Origin: Novimethylophilus kurashikiensis
Lineage (GTDB): Bacteria > Pseudomonadota > Gammaproteobacteria > Burkholderiales > Methylophilaceae
Direction of reading: 5' to 3'
Length of the DNA: 64,000 bases
Assembly (NCBI RefSeq): GCF_003112435.1
Contig: NZ_BDOQ01000003.1
Location: 310,001-374,000, forward strand
Shown: one piece after another, positions 55,742 to 63,866 of the stretch
How positions within the stretch are numbered: position 1 is the first letter of the stretch
Layout: each line of letters opens with the position of its first letter
Notes under the pieces: generated by a model
Told to the model about the DNA's origin: nothing
Databases searched by the model: none
What the model saw: only the letters and a program-made list of their open reading frames with translations
Position numbers and translations under genes: made by a program

Positions 55742-56755
55742 TCAGGCGATAGCTACGTCATCGCCATTAGTACTATTGACTGGAATGCGGGTTAATTTAA
55801 CCTTATCTGGCTTTACAAACGTGGAGTCCCTGACTGTTAAGCCGCTATGAACTATTACCCCTTTATCCGGAGCAGGTAGCCTAGGAAGATTAGAATAAAG
55901 CACCTCTCTTCCGACATGCGAAGCACCGCCCATGGGATGGGTAGAGTAGGTACTATCAATGATTCGAGCCTTTAAAGAATACCTCTGATACAAAGAGCGG
56001 ACTTCAGGTGCATCATCATAGGAAAGCATCCATTTTGCTTTTGAAGCGATCAAGTAGTCGCGTAAACGAGCATGTCCCTCCTTATCAAAATAGTATCCGT
56101 AGAGCTGTTCTGCTTTGTGATAGTAAGGCGGATCCAGGTAGAAAAAACATTTATTATTTGCTAGTAGTCGATCGCAAAAAGTCTCCCAATTATTATTGGA
56201 AACGCTTAAGACTCTATCGCCTAATTTGCTTAATTCGCGAATCCTGGTGGCTAGTCTTTCACGATTAAATCTGACACCAACGGTTCTTTTGGTTTGGCCC
56301 CATCCGCCTAATGGCCCAGATTGGTGGATGATGCCGTTAAATGATGTGCGATTGAGGTATAGACACTTCAGAGCGGACTCTCTCGGGCTTATGGGCTCAA
56401 GAGCTTTTTGTCTGCGCCATTCATCAATGGTAAGAGGTATCGTCATGACTTGCTCCGCAAGCCACTCAGCATGGGTTTCCGAGAAAACGGTATCCCAGAG
56501 ATGAGCAACTAGCGGATCAGCATCATTAAGTGCAACGTAATCAGCGCAACCAGATTCCAAGAGAGCAATAGACGCACTAGCTCCACCACAAAATGGCTCT
56601 GCAAAAACATAGCCGCTCAAACCATTCAGGCGAATGGCACGACTAATGAAGTCGACAAAGCGCGCTTTACTTCCCGGATAGCGCAGAAGACTCCGTGTGT
56701 TTGTCGACAAGATAATTCCTGTTGTTATTTTTAAATTGTAAGTACAACTATGCAC
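55742..56755 (-). CDS. D12-class DNA N6-adenine methyltransferase
   Basis: 337 residues from ATG 56755; a TTG at 56710 (STNTRSLLRYPGSKARFVDF after it) has a better AGGA site. SAM-binding motifs LRYPGSKARF and FAEPFCGGAS and the catalytic CFFYLDPPYYHKAEQ place it in the Dam-like alpha class. No specificity partner is fused. As the first gene before HerA and NurA, it could mark self DNA; recognition sequence unknown. Confidence 0.88.
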   Translation of the reverse strand: MHSCTYNLKITTGIILSTNTRSLLRYPGSKARFVDFISRAIRLNGLSGYVFAEPFCGGASASIALLESGCADYVALNDADPLVAHLWDTVFSETHAEWLAEQVMTIPLTIDEWRRQKALEPISPRESALKCLYLNRTSFNGIIHQSGPLGGWGQTKRTVGVRFNRERLATRIRELSKLGDRVLSVSNNNWETFCDRLLANNKCFFYLDPPYYHKAEQLYGYYFDKEGHARLRDYLIASKAKWMLSYDDAPEVRSLYQRYSLKARIIDSTYSTHPMGGASHVGREVLYSNLPRLPAPDKGVIVHSGLTVRDSTFVKPDKVKLTRIPVNSTNGDDVAIA

Positions 56756-56940
56756 ATGGACATCATTGTGGCCTAGTCACCGCGAATGTTTAATCCTCAA
56801 TCAATACACCATACATCATATGGGAATGTGCACATATTAGGCCCTTAGCAAGATGAATCGTTTGTTTCAATACCCAAGTTATCCAGTTTTATTTTAAGGG
56901 ATTGGTTTTGAAGGTTCTACCTATCAGATGGAATAGGTTG

Positions 56941-57834
56941 CTATGTATTAAATGAAAAGGGCGAGGACAAATCTAATTCTTTTTTTAGTATGTTGCTTAC
57001 AACGCTGTATCTACTTTGTAAGTCCATATATTCTTTTTCTTTCAAGTAGGCAAAGAATTTATAAACTGGGGGAGCAATCATCGTATTCCCATAGCTCTGG
57101 ATCTCTCTGTTCTTAATCGTCTCAAAACTGTATATGGCTGTGCTGTTAGCCAAATATACGAGAGCGTTCGCACTGATTTTTCTGGCGTCTTTCAAGCAAA
57201 AATGCCTAAACACTCTAACAACCATTCCTAGCGGATCTGGGTTTTTCTCCAGTACGACATCTAATACTCTGGATCTTAGCTCTTCAAGATATTTATCACG
57301 ACAAATAAATGATCTTGTTCTCCAGTTCATTAGTATTGCGTCCCAATTGAGTACTGTAGTTTCAGTCAGAGAGGCTATACTTTTATACTCTACTAAGCCT
57401 TGTTTTATTGCCCATGTTTCTTCTGCATTCCATATATCTACCGGCCAACCATCTATCTCAAGGCGAAAACCACCAAACTTATTTCTTTTGGCTCCATTAG
57501 ATTCCAAATAATTGACACAATTATCCCAAGCCCCCTCTACAACAACATCGATATCGGAGCCAAATCCTCTTTTCCCAAGAAGTGCCATATCCCGCAACAC
57601 CCCTCCAAACAAATAGACCTCCCCATCAGGGACGGCATCGCAAATGAAATTTAAGAATTCCCATATGCTTTTGCTTGGGTAAATAATATTTTTCTTAGGC
57701 TTTAACTCAAAAGGAAAATCTAGTAATAACTGTGATGGCTTACTCGAGCTCTTCTTGGAAGGCCGTATAAGGCGATCTACTCTGTCTCGCAGATTCTCAA
57801 ACGATCTTACTGGATGAGGTTTAGCGTATTGCAT
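56941..57834 (-). CDS. Polymerase-beta-superfamily nucleotidyltransferase-like protein
   Basis: 297 residues. The nucleotidyltransferase signature is YLFGGVLRDMALLG (residues 74-87) with SDIDVVVEG (Asp94 and Asp96) and a third acidic residue in GWPVDIWNAE (Asp133), resembling the head domain of CCA-adding/poly(A) polymerase proteins; LNWDAILMNW follows in the position of their RRDFTINA motif. The C-terminal half is a helical region with no recognised RNA-binding domain. The start overlaps the dGTPase stop by 28 bases. It could be a tRNA- or nucleotide-modifying toxin, or a signal-making enzyme; target unknown. Confidence 0.72.
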   Translation of the reverse strand: MQYAKPHPVRSFENLRDRVDRLIRPSKKSSSKPSQLLLDFPFELKPKKNIIYPSKSIWEFLNFICDAVPDGEVYLFGGVLRDMALLGKRGFGSDIDVVVEGAWDNCVNYLESNGAKRNKFGGFRLEIDGWPVDIWNAEETWAIKQGLVEYKSIASLTETTVLNWDAILMNWRTRSFICRDKYLEELRSRVLDVVLEKNPDPLGMVVRVFRHFCLKDARKISANALVYLANSTAIYSFETIKNREIQSYGNTMIAPPVYKFFAYLKEKEYMDLQSRYSVVSNILKKELDLSSPFSFNT

Positions 57835-59192
57835 TTTTTGAGAGAGACAAATAGGTCATGCTTTTTTACTAAGTAACTTTCGGTCATCCCAGAAATCGTG
57901 TCACATAAAAGTTGGCATTTGTTGTAAAGGGTTTTGTCGGAGGCATCATAAATTCTTCGATAATTTTCGGAAATTTCTCCAAAGATGAATCTTTCAAAAG
58001 GCTTTTCAGAAGATCCGTCAGCAGAAATGGCATCCCAAACCATGTCCATCATGTTTTTAATGTAGTTATTTCCCTTTAGCTCAAGCAGTAATACATCCTT
58101 ATGTTGAAAACCGTGGCGAAAATCAAAATCTTTCACCGCTTTACATAACTGAGCACAAGGTGAATTTTTAATTAATTCAAAACCAAGCTCTATCGTTCCA
58201 TTCATCATACTTTCAACATGGGCTACAAACACATTTGTTGCCGACTCAACCATTGCGGATATTGCCTTAACCCTGAACATTTGCATCGAAATGTCGTTTA
58301 ACTCTCGGGAGCTTAAGTCATTTTTTTTAAATTTACCGTTCTGATCCCTAGACACTTTGATAACGTCTCTTATTACGTCGTCGCTCCCATCATGAGATTC
58401 GAGAAAATCCATAAGGTCGTAAAATGATGCATAACCTTTCTTCACGGTGTCTTCGGCATCGATTATTGAATAAGCAATATCGTCACAAGCCTCCATCACG
58501 TAAGCCAAGGGATGCCTAATTCCTTCTGCAAGGCCAGTGTGCTGCCATACTTCTTGGACTATTTCTTCTTCACCATTGAAAATACCAAACTTTTTGAATC
58601 CGCCTTTATTTTTAGATCCATACACACTCGGATACTTAATAAGCGCGGCAAGCGTCCCAACAGTCAAATTAAGACCAAATTGATCATTTAATATTTGTAG
58701 GCGCGTTAAAAGCCTAAACGTCTGAGCGTTACCATCGAACTCACGAAAGTCAATGTCAGCATGAGGGCATGCTTTGTCACTACGAAACCATTGTTGCATT
58801 GCAACCTCACCCTGATGTCCAAATGGTGGGTTACCTAAATCATGTGCCAAACCTACCGCAGCCAATAACGCAGGGACATTTCTTTTTACTTGAAGCTCTT
58901 CATGCGCCGAACCAAAAACCTTTTCTGCATGTTCAAAAGCCAAACGCACACCAATACTTCTAGCTAGATTACTAACTTCATGGGAGTGTGTAAGTCTGTT
59001 CCTTACAGAATCGTGCTCTTCCATCGGAAAAACTTGCGTTTTGTCAGCCAATCTTCGCGTTGGGGTAGCAAATAGAATACGGTCAAAATCTCTCTCAAAC
59101 TCTGTCCTGCTTGCACCTGTTCCTATGGACTCAGCTGATCCATGCAGATCCTTACGCCTTGATTGATTCAACAATTTTTTCCACTCAAGCAT
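57807..59192 (-). CDS. dGTPase-like HD-domain triphosphohydrolase
   Basis: 461 residues from ATG 59192 (MLEWKKLLNQSRRKDLHGSA), preceded by GAGGGGG; the open frame further upstream lies in the integrase-dGTPase gap and integrase end. HD ligands: RLTHSHEVSNL (His69), GLAHDLGNPPFGHQG (His117-Asp118) and EACDDIAYSI (Asp237). These are the residues of E. coli-type dGTPase, which cuts dGTP to deoxyguanosine and triphosphate. Related enzymes in mobile elements deplete dNTPs during phage infection. AT-rich and unlike the flanking chromosome. Confidence 0.87.
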   Translation of the reverse strand: MLEWKKLLNQSRRKDLHGSAESIGTGASRTEFERDFDRILFATPTRRLADKTQVFPMEEHDSVRNRLTHSHEVSNLARSIGVRLAFEHAEKVFGSAHEELQVKRNVPALLAAVGLAHDLGNPPFGHQGEVAMQQWFRSDKACPHADIDFREFDGNAQTFRLLTRLQILNDQFGLNLTVGTLAALIKYPSVYGSKNKGGFKKFGIFNGEEEIVQEVWQHTGLAEGIRHPLAYVMEACDDIAYSIIDAEDTVKKGYASFYDLMDFLESHDGSDDVIRDVIKVSRDQNGKFKKNDLSSRELNDISMQMFRVKAISAMVESATNVFVAHVESMMNGTIELGFELIKNSPCAQLCKAVKDFDFRHGFQHKDVLLLELKGNNYIKNMMDMVWDAISADGSSEKPFERFIFGEISENYRRIYDASDKTLYNKCQLLCDTISGMTESYLVKKHDLFVSLKKCNTLNLIQ

Positions 59193-59316
59193 TTTTCCCC
59201 CTCGTTCGAATCGTACAAAATCATTAAAGAACTTCAGAACATCGTCAATAAATATTAATAACCAAATTTGAGAGCATTCTCGCTCAAGCCGAATACAGTT
59301 ATTAACGATAGGTCCA

Positions 59317-60543
59317 TTATGGAGATCTCGCTCGAAGAGGTAGCACTCTTCCCCCTTCCCGCATCGTTTCCAGTTCATCGGCCCACCATTGCGCCAGCTT
59401 GTGGCGTTCTTCGATGTACGTGGCCCGGTTGTAAGTAGCTCGGATCGCATCTCGGTCTTTATGAGCCAAAGCCGCCTCGATCACATCGTGCCGGAATTGC
59501 CCATGCTCGTTCGCCATCGTGCTGAAGAAATGACGGCAACCATGAGGAACAACTCGATACTCGGGCCAGAGCATTCTGAATGCTTTGGTCAGCGTCATTT
59601 CTGATATTGGCTTGGTTGGATCGCTACCAGGGAACAGCCATTTGCTATGGCCTGTTAATCGCTCCAAATCTTCCAGGGCCGCGATAGCCTGCCTTGATAG
59701 CGTGACTATGTGCGCCTGACGCGTTTTCATGCGCTCTTTTGGAATCGTCCATTCTGCTTTATCCAAATTGAACTCATCCCATTGGGCTGCGCGTAGCTCG
59801 CTTGGTCGCTTAGCAGTGAGCATGAGTAACCAGATCGCTAAGATGGTCTCGTGTCGCCCTTGATAGTCGGTCAAGCGCCGCAGGAACTCCCCGGCATCAT
59901 TTCGATTGAGAAAAGTTGGATAGCCTTCGCTCTCTGGTTTCTTGAGCACACCCACCAGGCATGAGGCCGGATTATCGCCTTTGAGCTTTCCTGTGGCTTT
60001 GGCATAGTCGAATACCTGGCACAACCATGCTCGGCATTTACCCATCAACTCCAATGCGCCGCGTGATTCCATGACACGCAGCGTAGATAGCAGTAAAGGG
60101 GAAGTGATGTCAGAAACCGAAAGGGTTCCGATTCGGGGATAGACGTTAGCTGCGAAAGTTGCTGTGATCTTACTGCGATAGGACTCGGAGATTCCGCTGC
60201 CTTTGATCTCGATCCATTCCTGGGCGACCGCCTTGAAAGTTGTTTCCGCTTCTAGTGCCTTTGATTCGGCAACCTTGCGCTTATGCTGGATTGGATCTAC
60301 GCCATCAGCGACGAGCTTACGCGCCGCTTTAGCCGCATCTCGTGCCTCTGCCAGGCTCATATCGGGATAGCTACCCAGGCGCACCAGCTTTTCTTTGCCG
60401 TGCAAGGTGGTTCGTACCTGGAAATATTTGCTTCCGTTTGGATGAATGAGCACAAAAAGCCCGCCGCCGTCCTTCAGAGTCCACGGCTTTTCGGTGCTCT
60501 TGGCGTTGCTAATTGACTTGTCTGTCAACAATTCCGTAGCCAT
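59317..60543 (-). CDS. P4-type tyrosine integrase
   Basis: 408 residues: N-terminal DUF4102-type arm-binding domain (LTDKSISNAKSTEKPWTLKD, LVRLGSYPDMSLAEAR), core-binding domain, and catalytic domain with LTAKRPSELRAAQW (Arg), the KERMKTRQAH lysine region, VPHGCRHFFSTM (HxxR), and LAHKDRDAIRATYNRATY (His and nucleophile Tyr). It lies 174 bases from tRNA-Thr, whose 3' end it should use as the attachment site. GTATAC repeats precede it. Confidence 0.95.
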   Translation of the reverse strand: MATELLTDKSISNAKSTEKPWTLKDGGGLFVLIHPNGSKYFQVRTTLHGKEKLVRLGSYPDMSLAEARDAAKAARKLVADGVDPIQHKRKVAESKALEAETTFKAVAQEWIEIKGSGISESYRSKITATFAANVYPRIGTLSVSDITSPLLLSTLRVMESRGALELMGKCRAWLCQVFDYAKATGKLKGDNPASCLVGVLKKPESEGYPTFLNRNDAGEFLRRLTDYQGRHETILAIWLLMLTAKRPSELRAAQWDEFNLDKAEWTIPKERMKTRQAHIVTLSRQAIAALEDLERLTGHSKWLFPGSDPTKPISEMTLTKAFRMLWPEYRVVPHGCRHFFSTMANEHGQFRHDVIEAALAHKDRDAIRATYNRATYIEERHKLAQWWADELETMREGGRVLPLRARSP

Positions 60544-60556
60544 ATCGCCTCCAAAA

Positions 60557-60604
60557 CGTATACAAATTTTGTATACAAACGAATGTATACGGTTTTATAT
60601 ACGG
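60557..60604. repeat. GTATAC repeat array upstream of the integrase
   Basis: CGTATACAAA (60557-60566), TTTGTATACA (60568-60577), TGTATACGG (60584-60592) and the variant TTTATATACGGA (60593-60604) lie just before the integrase ATG. The first two form an inverted repeat. They match the two repeats inside the left end, so they are probable arm-type or excisionase sites, or integrase autoregulation operators. Confidence 0.6.
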
Positions 60605-60647
60605 ATTTTTCTTGGATGTCTACGGATCAGATTGGACTAACCCAGAC

Positions 60648-60677
60648 AATAAAACCGCTTAAATTCACGGTTTTATT
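60648..60677 (-). terminator. Element-borne terminator after tRNA-Thr
   Basis: AATAAAACCG (60648-60657) and CGGTTTTATT (60668-60677) form a perfect 10-bp stem; read on the minus strand the T-rich arm ends in TTTTATTGTC. It is about 40 bases after the tRNA 3' end and lies within the element side of the right att, so it replaces the original tRNA terminator. Confidence 0.6.
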
Positions 60678-60692
60678 GGGTTTTCTGGATTA

Positions 60693-60733
60693 TTTTGGAC
60701 TGCTTTAGACTTAAAACTGGTGCCGCTGACCGG
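60693..60733. repeat. Right attachment repeat overlapping the tRNA-Thr 3' end
   Basis: TTTTGGACT, a seven-base variable stretch, ACTTAAAACTGGTG and CCGCTGACCGG. From 60718 onward it is the 3' end of the intact tRNA; 60693-60717 is the tRNA flank. It matches the left repeat at 46420-46459. Confidence 0.88.
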
Positions 60734-60793
60734 AATCGAACTGGTGACCTTCGCATTACGAATGCGCTGCTCTACCGACTGAGCTACAGCGGC
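60718..60793 (-). tRNA. tRNA-Thr(CGT), integration site of the element
   Basis: 76 bases on the minus strand with acceptor GCCGCTG/CAGCGGC, discriminator A and encoded CCA. The anticodon loop TTCGTAA reads CGT; the stretch AGCGCATTCGTAATGCG is the same as in E. coli thrW as I remember it, itself a known integration site. The gene is kept intact by the element. Confidence 0.96.
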
Positions 60794-60845
60794 GAAGGCG
60801 CGATTATAGATTGTCTCGGCTACATGTGCAATTTTGGTTTTTCTA

Positions 60846-61997
60846 TCAAGCCTTATCGGGAAATCCAACCAGGCCCATCACGAAGCGGATGAAGTTGTAG
60901 GTCATCCATGTCGTGCCGCGCCTTATCCAGCCGATATGGTTCCAATCATCTAGACGCAACAAGCGTGCGCCGCTCTGGATGGAGAATTCGAGGTCAGCAC
61001 GCAATTGCCGGGCGAAGCCTTCATCGTCCACCACGATGTTGGCTTCGCGGGCGAGCCACAGGCTCATCGGGTCGATATTGGACGAACCCACCGTCGCCCA
61101 ACGGTTGTCGATGACGGCCACCTTGGAGTGCATAAAGCTCTTTTGGTACTCGTGGATTTCGATGCCCGCGGCGAGAAAACTGCGATAGAGGGCACGAGTT
61201 GCGTGGTGTAACAACCAGTATTCCACGCGGCCTTGCAGTAGCAGGACGACCCTGACGCCGCGTCTGGAAGCGCTGATCAAAGCGCGGCGAAAATCCATAC
61301 CGGGAAGAAAATAGGCGTTTGCGATGACAATTTCGTGCTGGGCAGACTCGATCGCCGCGAGATAGGCTTGTTCGATGTCATGGCGGTGCAAGGCATTGTC
61401 GCGCATGACGTATGCCGCCCACATGTTACCAACCTGGTGAGGCGCTGCCAGGGTACGATGCGGTCGAACACTACGGAGCCTGGCCCAGGCTATACGACGC
61501 CATAAGCGTCTGACGCTAGCCTCGATACTCGGTAGCAGCGGACCTTCTACCTGAACTGCGTAATCCACTCGCGGTGGCGTATGGCCCGGCGTATTCATGT
61601 CGTCGATGATGTTGATGCCCCCCACGAAGGCAACCTTGCCGTCCATGACCGCCACTTTTCGATGCAAGCGACGCAGGCGGTTGCGCTTGAGGGTCCAGGG
61701 CGAAATCTTGGGGCGATAGATCAATACTTCGACGCCGGAGTCTTGCAGTTCTGCAATGAACTTGCGAGGCAGCCGATTGCACCCAAAACCATCTACCAGC
61801 AAGCACACATGGACACCGCGCTGGGCGGCATGCATCAAGGCGCCGCCGATACGGCGACCGATGATGTCGTCTTCGAAAATGTAGGTTTGTAGGTGAATTT
61901 CGAAGCTGGCTTGCTCGATGGCGCGCTCCAATGCCGGAAAATACTCGGTGCCATTGCGTAGCAGGGTGATCTGGTTATGCGGGAGAAAATCGGTCAT
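60846..61997 (-). CDS. clsB: Cardiolipin synthase B-like phospholipase D protein
   Basis: 383 residues with two HKD motifs: LHRKVAVMDGKVAFVGGIN (near residue 111) and MHSKVAVIDNRWATVGSSN (near residue 292). Length and lack of N-terminal membrane helices fit ClsB rather than ClsA. It should make cardiolipin from phosphatidylglycerol. The start overlaps the upstream gene by four bases; the ybhP-clsB pair is conserved in enterobacteria. Confidence 0.9.
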   Translation of the reverse strand: MTDFLPHNQITLLRNGTEYFPALERAIEQASFEIHLQTYIFEDDIIGRRIGGALMHAAQRGVHVCLLVDGFGCNRLPRKFIAELQDSGVEVLIYRPKISPWTLKRNRLRRLHRKVAVMDGKVAFVGGINIIDDMNTPGHTPPRVDYAVQVEGPLLPSIEASVRRLWRRIAWARLRSVRPHRTLAAPHQVGNMWAAYVMRDNALHRHDIEQAYLAAIESAQHEIVIANAYFLPGMDFRRALISASRRGVRVVLLLQGRVEYWLLHHATRALYRSFLAAGIEIHEYQKSFMHSKVAVIDNRWATVGSSNIDPMSLWLAREANIVVDDEGFARQLRADLEFSIQSGARLLRLDDWNHIGWIRRGTTWMTYNFIRFVMGLVGFPDKA

Positions 61998-62734
61998 AGC
62001 CTCGTCAGCACGGCAGACAAGGCAGCATGATCGGAGATTTTGGCGTAGGCGGTGCCACCATAGACTTGCGCCTGTTGAACATGAAACCCGCGAATGTAGA
62101 TACGGTCGAGCCGCAGCATGGGGAATACCGATGGAAAGCTACGCGCAGGCTTTCCGCGCTGGTTTTCGAAGACTTCCTTGAGTTGGAGCTTTTCGCAAAG
62201 GATCCGACTGGCATGCATGCGCCAGTCGTTGAAATCGCCGGCAATGATGAGCGGCGCATGGGGCGGCACCAGGGTTTCGATGCGTTCGCGTAGCGCCAGG
62301 ATCTGCTGCTCGCGCCAACGGCCAAACAGACCGAGATGTGTGCATACGCAATGCAGTGGCTGATCCCAGCCGGGCACGGCCATCTCGCAGTGCAACATGC
62401 CGCGTTTCTCTGTAGCGTGGGCGGAAATATCCTCGTTTTCCCATTTGGAAATTGGATATTTTGAAAGCAGCGCGTTGCCGTGGTGGCCGGCAGGATAAAC
62501 GGCGTTCTTGCCGTAGGCATGACTAGACCAGATGCTGTCGGCCAGGAATTCGTGCTGAAGCCCGCGGAACAAGGGTTCGTGCCGCGCATGCTCACCCTGG
62601 ACTTCCTGCAAAAACACGATATCGGCTTGCAGCTTGCGAATCATCTCGCGCTGCTCGTGCAAGACCATGCGGGCATTGAAACTGGTCATGCCCTTGTGGA
62701 TGTTGAACGTTGCGATGCGCAGCGTGTTCGACAT
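61994..62734 (-). CDS. Endonuclease/exonuclease/phosphatase family protein (YbhP-like)
   Basis: 246 residues with EEP motifs IATFNIHKGM (Asn), ADIVFLQEVQGEH (catalytic Glu), PLIIAGDFNDWR (Asp/Asn) and SDHAALSAVL (terminal Asp-His). Coupled to clsB, so a lipid-related phosphodiesterase role is as likely as a nuclease role. Confidence 0.88.
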   Translation of the reverse strand: MSNTLRIATFNIHKGMTSFNARMVLHEQREMIRKLQADIVFLQEVQGEHARHEPLFRGLQHEFLADSIWSSHAYGKNAVYPAGHHGNALLSKYPISKWENEDISAHATEKRGMLHCEMAVPGWDQPLHCVCTHLGLFGRWREQQILALRERIETLVPPHAPLIIAGDFNDWRMHASRILCEKLQLKEVFENQRGKPARSFPSVFPMLRLDRIYIRGFHVQQAQVYGGTAYAKISDHAALSAVLTRL

Positions 62735-62740
62735 CTCGAA

Positions 62741-63838
62741 TTATGAAACGGCTAGCATCCTATCCAGTGTCAGCTTCGCCAGTTCTGCCTCATCGGGAGC
62801 GACGTGGATACGGTTGACAACATTGCCGGAGGCGAGATTTTCCAGCGTCCAGGCCAGATGCTGTGGATCGATGCGAGCCATGGTCGAGCACTCGCACACT
62901 AGCGGCGACATGAACTGCACCACCTTGCCTTCCGGCTTCATCCGCTCGGCCAGGCGATTGACCAGGTTGAGTTCGGTGCCTACCAACCAGCGCGTACCGG
63001 GTGCAGACTCGGACACGGTCTTAAGGATGAATTCTGTCGAGCCGACGTAATCGGACTGGCGGCAAACCTCGAACGTACATTCGGGGTGCGCGATGACCTT
63101 GCCTTCCGGATATTGCTCGCGGAACTTGGCGATGTGCTGCGGCTGGAACATCTGGTGGACCGAGCAATGGCCCTTCCACAGCAGGATTTTGGCTTTGTCG
63201 ATCTCTTCCTTGGTCAAGCCGCCCAGCGGCAGATCCGGATCCCACACCATCATCTCGTCGAGCGGAATACCCATCTTGTAGCCGGTCCAGCGGCCCAGGT
63301 GCTGGTCGGGGAAGAACAGGATTTTTTCGCGCTGGTTGAATGCCCATTCGGCAATCTTGGTCGCATTGCTGGAAGTGCACACGATGCCGCCATGCTCTCC
63401 GCAAAATGCCTTGAGATCAGCTGCGGAGTTAATGTAGGTAACCGGGGTAAAGGTCTGATCGAAATCGTAGTGTTCGGACAGTTCGCGGCGGCAGCGCTCG
63501 ACCTTGGCGAGATTGGCCATGTCGGCCATGGAACAGCCGGCGGCCATGTCCGGGAGAATGGCGACCTGATCGGGACGGGACAGGATATCCGCCACTTCCG
63601 CCATGAAATGCACGCCGAGGAAGACGATATATTCAGCATCCGACCCAGCCGCGTAGCGCGAAAGCTTAAGCGAATCGCCCGTGAAATCGGCATGGCGGTA
63701 AACGCCCTCGTGCTGGTAATGATGGCCTAAGATCACCAGCCGGTCGCCGAGCTTGTCGATGGCCGACAGGATGCGTTCCTGGCAAGCATCGTCGTTCTCG
63801 GACTGGAAGCGTTCGAATTTGATGGGAGCTGATTGCAT
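62741..63838 (-). CDS. nadA: Quinolinate synthase A
   Basis: 365 residues. The three cysteines of the 4Fe-4S centre are placed as in the family: AAGCSMADM, HPECTFEVC and LVCECSTM. GHHYQHEGVYRHADFTGDSL gives the N-terminal substrate residues. It condenses iminoaspartate with dihydroxyacetone phosphate in NAD synthesis and starts 28 bases after nudB. Confidence 0.97.
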   Translation of the reverse strand: MQSAPIKFERFQSENDDACQERILSAIDKLGDRLVILGHHYQHEGVYRHADFTGDSLKLSRYAAGSDAEYIVFLGVHFMAEVADILSRPDQVAILPDMAAGCSMADMANLAKVERCRRELSEHYDFDQTFTPVTYINSAADLKAFCGEHGGIVCTSSNATKIAEWAFNQREKILFFPDQHLGRWTGYKMGIPLDEMMVWDPDLPLGGLTKEEIDKAKILLWKGHCSVHQMFQPQHIAKFREQYPEGKVIAHPECTFEVCRQSDYVGSTEFILKTVSESAPGTRWLVGTELNLVNRLAERMKPEGKVVQFMSPLVCECSTMARIDPQHLAWTLENLASGNVVNRIHVAPDEAELAKLTLDRMLAVS

Positions 63839-63866
63839 AGTCTGCCTTGGTACTCAACCGGATTAC

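Larger units (their letters stand above)
46446..60717. mobile_element. 14.3 kb integrative (probably mobilizable) element in tRNA-Thr(CGT)
   Basis: Bounded by direct repeats (46420-46459, 60693-60733) with the integrase adjacent to the intact tRNA-Thr. It carries GTATAC repeats inside both ends, a VirD4/TraD-like ATPase operon, an AlpA regulator, a DUF3987 protein and a cargo of methylase, HerA, NurA, nucleotidyltransferase and dGTPase. The cargo is clearly more AT-rich than the flanking chromosome. I see no canonical relaxase or mating-pore genes, so transfer would need a helper or the Replic_Relax-type protein. Confidence 0.87.
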
